Numbered from the stretch's first letter, positions 16,783-26,265 are shown. The stretch is DNA of 64,000 nucleotides from Anaerolineae bacterium (GCA_013178295.1 JABLWW010000014.1:62001-126000), one strand, 5' to 3'. The notes: generated by a model not told the origin, from the sequence alone. Translations and numbers: made by a program.

Positions 16783-16803
16783 GCGAGAGATGGAGTGGAG
16801 CGC

Positions 16804-17808
16804 ATGACTACGACAACACCTACTTTTTCTTCCCGGGCGGTTTCGGTTCTGGCGGCGATCTGGGGTTTCATCCGCAGGATACCGCCGATTTACCCGGTCT
16901 TCTTTGCCATCTTCATCACGGTGGGCTTTCTTAACCCCAACTATCAGACGATGAACGGCATCTTTGTCTTTCTGCGGCGGGCATCGCCGCTGGCGATCCT
17001 TGCCATTGGGCAGATGATGGTGCTGGCCTCGGGCGGCTTTGACCTTTCGCAGGGGTCGCTGGTAACGTTTGTCATCGTCGGCAGCTCGATGCTGCTCAGC
17101 AACGACCCTGCCAAAGCCTACTCCACCATCGGCATCATGATGGCGGTGGGGGTGCTGGTGGGGCTGATCAACGGCACGGCGGTCAGTTTTCTCAAAATCC
17201 CGTCGCTGATTGTTACGCTGGGGATGCTGCTGCTGGTGAAGGGCGTGGCGATGTATTGGAGCGGCGGGGCGCCCAAGGGCTACTTCACCGATAACTTCCG
17301 CGTGTTTGGGCGCGGCAACTTTGAGAACGTGCCCATTTTTGGCAAATTCCCGATTGCCCTGTTTATCATGCTGGTCATTGCCGTCGTCTTCTACTTTATC
17401 TTTCACCGCACCAACTACGGCAAGCAGGTGCTGGCGATCGGCGATAATGTGCGCGCTGCCCAGCTTTCGGGGGTGCGTGTGCGCGGCATCCGCGTGCTGA
17501 CGTTTGTCTTCTCTGCCTTTCTGACGGTGATTGCCGCCATCCTCTACGGTGGCTACGGCGGCATCTCGACCAACGTGGGCGATGGCATGGAATTTCAGGC
17601 GGTTTCGGCGGCGGTGATCGGCGGCACGCTGCTGCTGGGCGGTAAGGGTTCGGTGCCCAATGTGGTCTTTGGCGCCTTTACCCTCGAAGCGCTTTTCAAC
17701 CTGCTCAACCTGATTGGCTTGCCCAAACCCTACCGCGATGCGGTGCAGGGTTTGATCATCATCGGCGCGGTGGCGTATGCCGCCCTGACAACCCGCCGCA
17801 AGCAGTAG
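16804..17808 (+). CDS. CUT2 sugar ABC transporter permease 2 (RbsC type)
   Basis: A 334-residue paralogue of the preceding permease with the same family motifs: LAIGQMMVLASGGFDLSQGS, and AVIGGTLLLGGKGSVPNV near the C-terminus. ATG 16804 is preferred (GGAG 8 nt upstream); a GTG at 16795 is in frame. It is part of the ROK, epimerase and CUT2 operon and is followed by the binding protein after a 129-bp leader. Confidence 0.94.
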   Translation: MTTTTPTFSSRAVSVLAAIWGFIRRIPPIYPVFFAIFITVGFLNPNYQTMNGIFVFLRRASPLAILAIGQMMVLASGGFDLSQGSLVTFVIVGSSMLLSNDPAKAYSTIGIMMAVGVLVGLINGTAVSFLKIPSLIVTLGMLLLVKGVAMYWSGGAPKGYFTDNFRVFGRGNFENVPIFGKFPIALFIMLVIAVVFYFIFHRTNYGKQVLAIGDNVRAAQLSGVRVRGIRVLTFVFSAFLTVIAAILYGGYGGISTNVGDGMEFQAVSAAVIGGTLLLGGKGSVPNVVFGAFTLEALFNLLNLIGLPKPYRDAVQGLIIIGAVAYAALTTRRKQ

Positions 17809-17937
17809 AGATTTCTATACAAGTTGACGTTCTAGTGTGGAAGCATAAAGGAGGTGATTGGAAGCAAAGCAGAGTTGTCAAACATCAGTGCGTTTTTGCA
17901 AACAAAACATTTTTGTATGTTCAAAGGAGAAAAGAAA

Positions 17938-19296
17938 ATGAAAAAAAGCATGTTGTTGGTTGTATCAATGTTAATGGTGCTGGGGATGCTGTTGAGCGCA
18001 TGCCAGCCAGCGGCGCCCGCACCTGCCGAGCCAGCCGCCCCGGCTGAACCCGCTGCGCCCGCTGAACCGGCCGCACCGGCTGAACCCGCTGCACCTGCCC
18101 AACCGACCGAGGCAGCTGCACCCGCCGAGCCAGCCAAAGAAGAAGGCCCCAAGAACGCTGGTCTTCAGATGGACGCTGCCAAGGTTGCCCCGCAGTTCTT
18201 CAACGACGCTGACTTTGAAGAGTCATTGAAGCTGATGAAGCAGGCACCCCTCAATCCGGATGCCCCCATCTACCTGCAGTACCTCATCGAGAACCCGGTG
18301 GACACCACCCAGTTCAAGAAGGACCCCCCCTATAACATCTGCTTCTCCAACGCTGGCGTCAACAACCCGTGGCGTGTGGTCGGCTACATCACCATGCGCG
18401 AGCAGGTGGAAGAGCTGCGCGAGAAGGGTCTGATCAAGAACTTCATCCATGTGGATGCGCAGGGTAAAGATGAAAAGCAGATCGCCGACATCGAAGACCT
18501 GATCGCCACCAAGGGCAAATGCGACCTGCTCATCGTCTCCCCCAACACCTCCGAAGCCCTCACCCCCGCAGTGGAAAAGGCTTGCGCCTCCGGTCTGCCG
18601 GTGGTGGTCTTTGACCGCGGCGTGCTGACTGACTGCCCGACCGTCTTTGAGAAGACCATCGGTGGTTATGCCTTCGGTATCTCCGGTGCGCAGTTCATCG
18701 TTGACAACCTGCCCAACGGCGGCAAGGTGCTGGCATTCCGCATCCTGCCCGGCGTGGACGTGCTCGAACAGCGCTGGGGCGCAGCGAGAAAGATCTTTGA
18801 ACAAGCCAAGAACATTGACGTGGTCGGTGTCGAGTTTGACGACTACAACACCCAGAAGACCAACACCATCGTGCGCGACTACATTGACCGCTTTGGCTAC
18901 ATTGACGCCATCTGGATGGATGCCGGTGGTCCCGCAGTGGGCGCCCTCGAAGCCTATCAAGACCTTGGTCTGCCCTTCCCCGTCATGGTTGGCGAAGACC
19001 AGAACGACTACCTCAAGTTCTGGAAAGAGAACAACCTGACCGCCATCGCCCCCACCTTCCCCACCTTCCAGTGGCGCACGGCCGTTCTGGCTTCGGTTAT
19101 GATCCTGCAGGGCGAGACGGTGCAGAAGCGCTGGGTGCTGCCGCAGCCGGATGTGACCCAGGAAAATCTGGACAAGTACTACAATCCCGAGATGCCCCCG
19201 CTGCATTACGCACTGTGCGGCGCCGAGGACATGAAGAACTGGCCAGATGCCTGGAAGAACCCCGACACCACCAAGTACGTGGATGTTCTGGAGTAA
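17938..19296 (+). CDS. CUT2 sugar ABC transporter substrate-binding lipoprotein
   Basis: A 452-residue lipoprotein: signal peptide with lipobox LLSAC (C22), an APAEPA-type spacer to about residue 65, then a periplasmic-binding-protein-like I (RbsB-type) domain. It contains CFSNAGVNNPWRVV, LLIVSPNTSEAL and PVVVFDRGV. An extra 60-residue segment between spacer and domain (VAPQFFNDADFEESLKLMK) is not typical of RbsB. The ATG at 17938 has AAAGGAG upstream and gives a perfect signal peptide; a GTG at 17854 is in frame but is part of an extended Shine-Dalgarno-like motif. The gene ends the importer cluster at a strong terminator. Confidence 0.92.
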   Translation: MKKSMLLVVSMLMVLGMLLSACQPAAPAPAEPAAPAEPAAPAEPAAPAEPAAPAQPTEAAAPAEPAKEEGPKNAGLQMDAAKVAPQFFNDADFEESLKLMKQAPLNPDAPIYLQYLIENPVDTTQFKKDPPYNICFSNAGVNNPWRVVGYITMREQVEELREKGLIKNFIHVDAQGKDEKQIADIEDLIATKGKCDLLIVSPNTSEALTPAVEKACASGLPVVVFDRGVLTDCPTVFEKTIGGYAFGISGAQFIVDNLPNGGKVLAFRILPGVDVLEQRWGAARKIFEQAKNIDVVGVEFDDYNTQKTNTIVRDYIDRFGYIDAIWMDAGGPAVGALEAYQDLGLPFPVMVGEDQNDYLKFWKENNLTAIAPTFPTFQWRTAVLASVMILQGETVQKRWVLPQPDVTQENLDKYYNPEMPPLHYALCGAEDMKNWPDAWKNPDTTKYVDVLE

Positions 19297-19317
19297 ACCG
19301 GTAAATTAATGCTGTGT

Positions 19318-19351
19318 GAGCCCGCTCGTCCTTTTCGGGCGGGCTCTTTTT
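19318..19351 (+). terminator. Intrinsic terminator after the CUT2 binding protein
   Basis: The stem gagcccgc / gcgggctc extends with further G-C pairs and is followed by TTTTT. It closes the 11979-19296 operon and separates it from the isomerase genes at 19411 and 20358, although these may be reached by read-through. Confidence 0.85.
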
Positions 19352-19410
19352 CAAAATACTGTGCCCTTCATGCGGCGGGGGTTGCCCGCCGGAACAGAAA
19401 GAGGTTCCCC

Positions 19411-20283
19411 ATGATTGAGATTGGTTTTCATACCGATGCGTTTAACAGCAGTTACTGGAATTTTGAGCAGTGCCTGCAATGGGCGCAGAAGAACGATGTG
19501 CATTGGATTGAGTGCGGGATGATTGACGGCGTGAGCTGGATCCACGGTTTGGGCTACCAGCCGCATGTCGCCATGTGGGAAGACCCGCTGATGTGGCGCG
19601 AGAAAATGGAGAAGTACGGCGTGCGCTTTTCGCAGATTGACGCCGCCTTCCCCATGTCGCTGCCGCAGGGCGCCTCGCTGGGCGTCGAATATACCCTGCG
19701 CACCATCCGCTGGGCGTACCTGGCGGGGTGCGACCACATTGACACCACCGACGACCGCTATGCCCCCAAAGGGCTGAGCGACGATCAGGCGATGGAGATG
19801 ATGAAGCGCGCCTACGGGCAGATCATGGAAGTTGCCGAGCGCTACAAGATGATCATCGACATCGAGCCGCACGGCTACTACACCACCAAACCCGAATTTA
19901 TGGAGAAGATGCTGGCGTTTGTGGACAGCCCCTATCTGCGCCTCAACATGGATACCGGCAACACCTTTATCGCCGGTCAGGACCCGGTGGCTTTTCTGCA
20001 AAAGTTCAAACACAAGGTCAGCCATGTCCACGTCAAAGATGTGAGCGAATCGCTGGCGAAAGCCCTGCGCGGCGAGCTGACCGGGATTGCCGTCAGCCAG
20101 TGCGCCATCGGCGACGGCGTGAATGTGGAAAACATCAAGAAGTGCTTTGATATTCTGGTTGAGATCGGCTACAACGGCGTCGTCAGTCTGGAATGCGAAG
20201 GGCAGGGCGGCCCAATGATCGAAAAGAGCCTGGCGTTTGTGCGCGGGCTGGTGGATGACGCCAACCGGCGGATGAAGAAATAG
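19411..20283 (+). CDS. Sugar phosphate isomerase/epimerase-family TIM-barrel protein
   Basis: A 290-residue xylose-isomerase-like TIM barrel. Putative metal ligands lie in MIIDIEPHGYY (Glu), LNMDTGN (Asp), SHVHVKD (His) and VSLECEG (Glu). ATG 19411 follows GAGG at 8 nt and gives a normal N-terminus (MIEIGFHTDAFNSS); the open frame upstream runs through the terminator. It lies just beyond the CUT2 operon terminator and 74 bp before a second member of the same superfamily. It probably isomerises, epimerises or cleaves an imported sugar; the substrate is unknown. Confidence 0.82.
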   Translation: MIEIGFHTDAFNSSYWNFEQCLQWAQKNDVHWIECGMIDGVSWIHGLGYQPHVAMWEDPLMWREKMEKYGVRFSQIDAAFPMSLPQGASLGVEYTLRTIRWAYLAGCDHIDTTDDRYAPKGLSDDQAMEMMKRAYGQIMEVAERYKMIIDIEPHGYYTTKPEFMEKMLAFVDSPYLRLNMDTGNTFIAGQDPVAFLQKFKHKVSHVHVKDVSESLAKALRGELTGIAVSQCAIGDGVNVENIKKCFDILVEIGYNGVVSLECEGQGGPMIEKSLAFVRGLVDDANRRMKK

Positions 20284-20357
20284 CGCCTGCACAAGAGGAA
20301 CACTCCGCCCGCGGCGGAGGATGCGAAGCGAGTGGTAGAGGAAGGAGACTGTGAGGA

Positions 20358-21185
20358 ATGGGAAAAATCTATTTGGGCATTAACATGGAATTTGTCCGCC
20401 ACCACGACAAACCCTTTGCCTGGGGCGTGCAAAAGGCGGCGGAAATCGGCTATCAGTATATTGAGCCGATGGTGCACTGGGGGCGCGAACTGCTCAGCGA
20501 GGCAGGCTACTTCCACAGCGTCTCAATGTATGATGATCCGCTGTGGGCGCGTGAACTGTGCGAAAAGCACAACATCAAGATGTCGGGGCTATCCTCGCAC
20601 ACCCCGCTGTGCAAGCCGGAAATCAGCGTCGAATATCTCAAACTGGCAATCCGCTGGGCGGCCGATGCCGGGGCGCCGGTGGTTAACACCGATGAAGGCC
20701 CCAAACCGCTGTGGACGACCAAAGAGCAGGACTATATGCTGATGACCTACACCCTGACCGAGGCGGCGCGGGTTGCCGAGCGCTATGGAATCAAGATCGG
20801 GCTGGAGCCGCATCAGCAGTACAGCAAATCGCCTGACGGGCTGGACAGCATCTACAACCTGGTCAAGTCGCCCGCCATCGGCATCAATTACGACACGGGC
20901 AACAGCTATCTGGCAGGCACTGCCGACACCTACGAGTGGCTCGAGCGGGTCAAAGACCGCCTGGTGCATCTGCATGCCAAGGATATCAGTTTTGCGCAGA
21001 GCGGCGAGGAGCGCGGCAAGGTCACCGGCACGCCGGTGGGCTGCGCCTGCGGCGACGGCGTGGTGGACTGGAAGCGGGTGATTGACATCTGCAAGACCTG
21101 CCCCAACGACATCGTCTTCAGCGTCGAGTGCGGCAACGTTCCGGATGCCATCAAGAGCTTTGAACATCTCAGCAAGCTGATCTGA
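20358..21185 (+). CDS. Sugar phosphate isomerase/epimerase-family TIM-barrel protein
   Basis: A 275-residue member of the same superfamily as the preceding gene, clearly diverged from it. The ligand-bearing segments are IGLEPHQQY, INYDTGN, VHLHAKD and FSVECGN. An unusual cysteine pair (GCACGDGV) lies near residue 230. The ATG has GAGGA close upstream. It follows the gene at 19411 by 74 bp and is probably co-transcribed with it. The two may catalyse successive steps on one substrate. A weak hairpin follows the stop. Confidence 0.82.
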   Translation: MGKIYLGINMEFVRHHDKPFAWGVQKAAEIGYQYIEPMVHWGRELLSEAGYFHSVSMYDDPLWARELCEKHNIKMSGLSSHTPLCKPEISVEYLKLAIRWAADAGAPVVNTDEGPKPLWTTKEQDYMLMTYTLTEAARVAERYGIKIGLEPHQQYSKSPDGLDSIYNLVKSPAIGINYDTGNSYLAGTADTYEWLERVKDRLVHLHAKDISFAQSGEERGKVTGTPVGCACGDGVVDWKRVIDICKTCPNDIVFSVECGNVPDAIKSFEHLSKLI

Positions 21186-21202
21186 TTGTGGTCTCTTCTC
21201 AG

Positions 21203-21230
21203 ACCGCCGAACGGGTCTCGCGGCGGTTTG
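21203..21230 (+). terminator. Hairpin after the isomerase pair
   Basis: The 7-bp stem accgccg / cggcggt has an 11-nt loop and only TTT after it. A stronger 9-bp hairpin (ccgccgggg / ccccggcgg, 21254-21281) follows. Together they lie between convergent genes and may end transcription from both sides. Confidence 0.5.
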
Positions 21231-21332
21231 GGTTGTGGACATTTTATGCTCCACCGCCGGGGTGTTGCACCGCCCCGGCGGAACGCGTTGCTGCCGCTTT
21301 TTGCCCGGCGCGCGGCGTGTGCCAAAACCGAC

Positions 21333-22250
21333 CTATGCGGCGCGCAGCGTCTCGCGCAGCGCTCTCACCAGACGATCGGCTTCATTGCCGTCGTACGCGA
21401 GGTATCCCTGAATGTGCCCCAGCGCCGACGGAGGCTCCCCCTGCGCACGGAACGCGTTGGGGGTCATGTGCAGTTCTTTTTTGAAGGCGCGGTAAAAGGT
21501 TATCTCGTTTTGATAGCCGCAGCGGTGGGCAATGTGATAGATGGAGTAATCGCTGTTGAGCAGAAGACGTTTTGCCGCGCGGATGCGGTAGAAGCGGATC
21601 ATGTCGCCGATGGTCAGACCGATGACGTTCTTCAGAAGCGGATAGAGAACCGCCGGGCTCATCGCCAGGGCGCGGCAGACATCCTCGACACCGATCTGCT
21701 CGGCGTAATGCTGTTCGATAAAATCGTTCAGCTGGTTGAGCAAATCAATCTCGCCAGAGGCTACCGGGCTGTTCTGCACAATCGAGTACTCTCTGGTATC
21801 GAGCAGATTGCCCACCAGTTTGTAAAATTCTCCTTCGATGTGGATTTGATAACCGGGCTTTCTTTCCTGCAGGTAGATGTAGATATTTAAAATGTTGCCG
21901 ACAATCTCGGTGTACTTTTGCCCGCGCTCGGCGTTGGTCTGGCTGATGTTGAAAAGGTAACGGCGTCTGGCACTGCCGATTTTCTCAAAAATCTCGGGCG
22001 AGAACTGAATAAAGAGACAGATGTTGTTGCCCGGCGCAGTGAGGGCGTGTGCCTGGCGGCTGTTAAAGACGTAGATATCCCCGCTTGTCAGCATGGTCTC
22101 TTTGTTTTCGTTGCGGATGTTGAGGCTGCCTTTGAGGACAAAGACGATTTCGTAATCGTAATGCCAGTGAAAGGCACAGCTTTCGATGTTGGCGATGAAG
22201 AACTTAAAGGGCAGATTCTTGATGTGGCTGATGCTCTCAAGAATATACAA
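21333..22250 (-). CDS. AraC family transcriptional regulator
   Basis: A 305-residue regulator. An N-terminal cupin-like sensor half (FHWHYDYEIVFVLKGSLNI, then GDIYVFNSRQAHAL) is joined to a C-terminal double HTH (GVEDVCRALAMSPAVLYPLLK, then YSIYHIAHRCGYQNEITFYRAFKKEL). About 40 extra residues follow the second HTH. It starts at a TTG (22250) with GGAGAG upstream, 41 bp after the GH3 gene, so both form one minus-strand operon. It most likely senses a sugar and controls the GH3 gene and the divergent CUT1 importer starting at 24757. Confidence 0.92.
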   Translation of the reverse strand: MYILESISHIKNLPFKFFIANIESCAFHWHYDYEIVFVLKGSLNIRNENKETMLTSGDIYVFNSRQAHALTAPGNNICLFIQFSPEIFEKIGSARRRYLFNISQTNAERGQKYTEIVGNILNIYIYLQERKPGYQIHIEGEFYKLVGNLLDTREYSIVQNSPVASGEIDLLNQLNDFIEQHYAEQIGVEDVCRALAMSPAVLYPLLKNVIGLTIGDMIRFYRIRAAKRLLLNSDYSIYHIAHRCGYQNEITFYRAFKKELHMTPNAFRAQGEPPSALGHIQGYLAYDGNEADRLVRALRETLRAA

Positions 22251-22291
22251 CTGTTCTCTCCAAAAGGCGTTTGTCTTTGCAAACGAGCGGG

Positions 22292-24418
22292 TTACAGGGT
22301 GAATGACCCTTTGAGCAGGTGTCTATCCGACCCGTTTGGGCCGATATATGCCTGGTAGAGCATGTTTTCAAGCTCCCAGCTGCCTTTGATATCATTATAC
22401 CAACAAAGCCTTTGGATGGGACAGCGGATGACCACGCGTTTTTTCTCCCCCGCCTTGAGCGGCAGGCGCTCAAAACCTCTCAGCAGTTTGTGCGGGCGGT
22501 CGGTTTTGGAATGGTCAAAGCCGACGTAAAACTGCACCACCTCTTCGCCGTCCATGCTGCCGCAGTTTTCCACATCGCAGGCGGCATACACCGCTTCGGC
22601 GTCGCTCCAAAAGGCGGCGTCGCTGTAGCGGTAGGTGGTGTAGGAGAGACCAAATCCGTACGGCAGGGCGGGTTCAATCCCCTTCTTTTCCAGACGGGTG
22701 TAGCCGTGATAGTATTCATAGAACTGCTCTTCGGTATCCCATTGGATGGGGGGGAGGTGTTTGGCATCTCTGACGAGGGCAAAGGGCAGTTTGCCGCTGG
22801 GGTTCACCTCGCCGAAGAGGGTTCTGGCGAGGGCGGTGCCGCCTTCCATCCCGGGGTAGTATGCCATCAAAATGGCGGCGACGTCGTCCTTCCATTCCTC
22901 GATGAGGATCATATTTCCGCCGATGAGCACGACGATGGAGCGGCGGTTGAGCGGCGCCACTTCTTTGATCAGGCGGATATCGCTGGGGTGGAGGGAAAGC
23001 GACTGGGTGCGGTCTCCGCCGGTGTGTGTGCGTGATGGGCGTGCGGTGGAGGAGGTATCTGCGGGGAGATGATCGAGGGGGACGAATTCGCCCTCGTCCT
23101 CATGCGTATAGCCAACAACGAAAACCACCGCGTCCACCATTTGCGCCAGTTCTTTGGCGTTTTGCAGGTTACTGCCGTCGCTGTAAAAAACTTCGCAGAT
23201 GTTAAGACTGGCGATCCCGTCAAAGGGGGTCACTGCATAGGGGGGAAAGACGCGGCTGGAGCCGTGATCGCCCATGTTGTCCTGATCGCCTAAAGCGCCG
23301 ATGACTGCCAGCTTTTTGATGTTGTGTTTGGAAAGGGGCAGGGTGCGGTGCTCGTTTTTGAGCAGGGTGATGGACTTTTCCGCCGCTTCAAGCGCCAGCG
23401 CAGTGTGGGCTTGGCAGGCGATCACGGCGGGGGGATAGGTCTCGTTTGCGCTGTGGTCTGCGCCCAGCGCCAGCATGGTGCGCACAATGCGCAGGGCGGC
23501 CTCGTCAATGACCGTCTGGCTGACCTCTCCCGCCTGTACGGCGCGCAGCAGGTTTTCGCCATAGAATTTGGTATCGCACATTTCGATATCCAGTCCGGCG
23601 TTGGCTGGGGCAACGGTTTCGCGGATTCCCTGCCCAAAATCGCTGATGACAAAGCCGTCAAAGCCCCATTCGTCTTTGAGCACGCTGCGGATGAGATAGT
23701 GGTGATGCCCGCAATGGACGCCCTGATAGCGGTTGTAGGCGGTCATCACGCTGGCGGCGCCAGCGCGGATGCATTCCTCAAAATGGGGCAGGAACACCTC
23801 GCGCTCGGTGCGCCTGGCGCATTCCACGCTGACCTTGTAGCGTGAAATTTCCATACTGTTAAAGGCATAGTGCTTGACGCAGGCGATGACGCCGTGTTTT
23901 TGCACCCCTCTTACCAGCGCGCTGCCCATTTGCCCCAAATGAAAGGAATCCTCGCCGTAGGTTTCCTGGCTTCTGCCCCAGCCCGGATGGTAGGGCAGGT
24001 TGATGCACACCCCGCCAAAGAAATTCCCCCCATGTGCCCGCACTTCCCTGGCAATGGCTTCGCCAATGCGCTCTTCCAGATGCACGTCAAACGTGGCGCC
24101 GCGCGCCATGCTGACGGGAAAACAGGTGGAGTTTCCGCATACCACCCCGCGCGGTCCATCGCAGAATTGAATTTCGGGAATGCCAAACGCCTCGCACCCG
24201 CCAGCCGGGTAGGGGCGCAGGTTGTAGCGGTCGCTGACGCCAATTTCAAAACCCACCATGGCATCAATGTTGGTTTTGCCCCCCATCAGCGCCACCTTTT
24301 GCGCCAGGCTCATTTGGGCTACGATGCGGCGTGCCTGTTGGGTGTATTTTTCTCGAAACGCTTTTGTGCTGAAAGCGGGTTGTTCAGGCTGGTTTGGGTG
24401 ATTTGGCAAAGCATTCAT
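22292..24418 (-). CDS. Glycoside hydrolase family 3 (beta-glucosidase/beta-xylosidase type)
   Basis: A 708-residue cytosolic exo-glycosidase with no signal peptide. The GH3 N-terminal barrel carries FCDGPRGV (residues 86-92), the KH motif in CVKHYAFNSME (182-183) and the probable nucleophile D260 in GFVISDFGQG; most GH3 enzymes have Trp rather than Phe after this Asp. The second domain (SIVVLIGGN, YYPGMEGGTALA, GEVNPSGKLP) and a C-terminal fibronectin-III-like domain complete the usual three-domain layout. It probably hydrolyses the oligosaccharide imported by the divergent CUT1 system. The precise linkage is not deducible. Confidence 0.92.
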   Translation of the reverse strand: MNALPNHPNQPEQPAFSTKAFREKYTQQARRIVAQMSLAQKVALMGGKTNIDAMVGFEIGVSDRYNLRPYPAGGCEAFGIPEIQFCDGPRGVVCGNSTCFPVSMARGATFDVHLEERIGEAIAREVRAHGGNFFGGVCINLPYHPGWGRSQETYGEDSFHLGQMGSALVRGVQKHGVIACVKHYAFNSMEISRYKVSVECARRTEREVFLPHFEECIRAGAASVMTAYNRYQGVHCGHHHYLIRSVLKDEWGFDGFVISDFGQGIRETVAPANAGLDIEMCDTKFYGENLLRAVQAGEVSQTVIDEAALRIVRTMLALGADHSANETYPPAVIACQAHTALALEAAEKSITLLKNEHRTLPLSKHNIKKLAVIGALGDQDNMGDHGSSRVFPPYAVTPFDGIASLNICEVFYSDGSNLQNAKELAQMVDAVVFVVGYTHEDEGEFVPLDHLPADTSSTARPSRTHTGGDRTQSLSLHPSDIRLIKEVAPLNRRSIVVLIGGNMILIEEWKDDVAAILMAYYPGMEGGTALARTLFGEVNPSGKLPFALVRDAKHLPPIQWDTEEQFYEYYHGYTRLEKKGIEPALPYGFGLSYTTYRYSDAAFWSDAEAVYAACDVENCGSMDGEEVVQFYVGFDHSKTDRPHKLLRGFERLPLKAGEKKRVVIRCPIQRLCWYNDIKGSWELENMLYQAYIGPNGSDRHLLKGSFTL

Positions 24419-24486
24419 GTCTCTTTCCTGGTATTCCCGTCTTGTATATCAGGAAGTGAATCCGCGCGTGTTTATCTCTGTTTTCT

Positions 24487-24495
24487 TTTATACCA
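24487..24495 (-). promoter_or_regulatory. Possible extended -10 promoter of the GH3-araC operon
   Basis: On the minus strand TGGTATAAA fits an extended -10 element (TGnTATAAA) about 70 bp before the GH3 start. No clear -35 is visible. The rest of the 338-bp divergent gap (24419-24756) is AT-rich and contains no gene; a gaggaggcgat-like site sits at 24672. Confidence 0.35.
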
Positions 24496-24756
24496 TCAAA
24501 CCCCCCGCGCGTATGATCCGCTGCGGCGGAATCAGAAGAATTGTTATAAGACGCATAAAAAATGTTAGTCCAGGCGGTGATAAATCTTTTATGATATGTA
24601 GTGTGGGAAAGAAAATTTTATGCGGCGCAGGGCTTGATCTTTGAGATGCGCCATTCAGCTTGACAGTGTGAGAGGAGGCGATGCCAGTTCGGTTGATATT
24701 TTTTTGCTGACCCTGTTCGCATCTATTCACCCAAATTTTTAGATTAAGGAAAAGAG

Positions 24757-26223
24757 ATGAAAAGAAGAATCAATGTTTTGATGAGCGTGTGTCTTTTTGT
24801 AACGCTGGCGGTGTCGCTGGCGGCTTGCGGCGCTCCGGCAGCGCCCACAGCCGAAGCCCCTCAGGCGCCCGCTGCGCCTGCCGAACCCGCCGCGCCTGCT
24901 GCTCCCGCTGAGCCTGCCGCGCCAGCCGCCCCTGCCGAGCCAACCGCTCCAGCTGAGCCAGCGCAGGAAACCGACTTTATCTCGTGGTATCAATATGACC
25001 AGAACAACGAAGACCCCGCCAGTGATGAGCGCGTCGGCAATGCCTATCTGCGCAAGACCATCCCGGAATTCAACGCCGCCTTTGAAGGCAAATGGAACTG
25101 GGTGAACATCCCCAAAGCCTTTGACAAGCTCTACACCGAGCTGGTGGCGGCTTCGATCTCCGGCGGGGATGTGCCCGATGTCTTTGAGAGCGGCGCTTCG
25201 AACCTCAACTTGATGTACAACAATGGGGTTGCCATGGACCTGACCGACTGGGCGAAGCAGCAGCCGTGGTACAACGATCTCGACCCGCATGCCGTCCAGG
25301 CATGTATGCGCGATGGCAAGCTGTACTGCATCCCCTTTGCACAGCGCCCGTTTGTTACCTTTGTTTGGGCAGACCGCTTCCCGGCGGGGTATCCTGCCAC
25401 CACCGATGAATTCCTCAAGGAATCCGAGCGGCTCAAAAAGGAAGGGCTGTATTCCATGACGCTGTTCGGCTCGACGGCGTTTGACGGTGCGGCGGTCTAC
25501 CGCGGTTACTTCACCATTATCAACTCATTTGGCGGCTCCTACGATGACGGTGAGGGCAACCTGCGGCTGAATACCCCCGAGAATGTCGCCGCGATTGAAT
25601 TTATCCGCGAGCTGGTTAACAAGCAGTATATGCCCGAAATCATCTTTGCCGGTGGTTTCCAGGAAGAAGAAGCCTTCAAGGATGCTTCAGCCGCTTCGAT
25701 CCCGACCGGCATCTTTGGCTACCGCTACATCAACCCGCTCACCGCACCCAGCGGCAAGAAGTATGATAAGGGCAACGAAAATGATATGCTGGATGCCATT
25801 GAAGCCGGTGATGTGATCATCTCGCCCTCGTTTGCGGCGCCTGGCAAAGTCCCCGGCTGCAACAATGATGTTTCCGCACTGGCGATCCCGGTGGGCGCCA
25901 AGCACCCCGAAGCCGCATACGACTATATCAACTGGCTGATGGATCCGACCCGCAATGCCGAGTTCGTCTTTGGCCCCGGCGCCGGCATCCCGGTGCTGAA
26001 GAGCGCTATGTCTGACCCCAAGTTCCAGACCGCCTTCTATCAGCAAGCCGCCAAAGCGGTGGAAAAAAGCGCCTGCACCCCGTGGTTTGGATCGCTGGAG
26101 CGTCCCGAGGAGGCGGGTGTGCTGATCGTCAACGCCATCTACAAACTGGTGAAGGAAGATCCCACAGCCGATATTGCCACAGTACTCACACAGGCAGAAA
26201 AAGAGTACAATACCAATAACTGA
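24757..26223 (+). CDS. CUT1 sugar ABC transporter substrate-binding lipoprotein
   Basis: A 488-residue family 1 solute-binding lipoprotein. Lipobox SLAAC gives a lipidated C24, followed by an Ala/Pro/Glu spacer to about residue 70. The binding domain runs from TDFISWYQYDQNNEDP and includes YRGYFTIINSFGGS and YDYINWLMDPTRNAEF, typical of the class. It is divergent from the GH3-araC operon and is followed, after a terminator-like hairpin, by two permease genes. It probably binds the oligosaccharide cleaved by the GH3 enzyme. Confidence 0.93.
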   Translation: MKRRINVLMSVCLFVTLAVSLAACGAPAAPTAEAPQAPAAPAEPAAPAAPAEPAAPAAPAEPTAPAEPAQETDFISWYQYDQNNEDPASDERVGNAYLRKTIPEFNAAFEGKWNWVNIPKAFDKLYTELVAASISGGDVPDVFESGASNLNLMYNNGVAMDLTDWAKQQPWYNDLDPHAVQACMRDGKLYCIPFAQRPFVTFVWADRFPAGYPATTDEFLKESERLKKEGLYSMTLFGSTAFDGAAVYRGYFTIINSFGGSYDDGEGNLRLNTPENVAAIEFIRELVNKQYMPEIIFAGGFQEEEAFKDASAASIPTGIFGYRYINPLTAPSGKKYDKGNENDMLDAIEAGDVIISPSFAAPGKVPGCNNDVSALAIPVGAKHPEAAYDYINWLMDPTRNAEFVFGPGAGIPVLKSAMSDPKFQTAFYQQAAKAVEKSACTPWFGSLERPEEAGVLIVNAIYKLVKEDPTADIATVLTQAEKEYNTNN

Positions 26224-26265
26224 TCCTCCTCTTTTGCGAACCGACACGGATCAGCTATGTAGGAT

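Noticed and set aside
17854-17937. Upstream GTG start for the CUT2 binding protein
   Set aside because: It would add 28 residues before a perfect lipoprotein signal peptide; the ATG at 17938 has its own ribosome binding site. The GTG is part of an aaggaggtgat motif.
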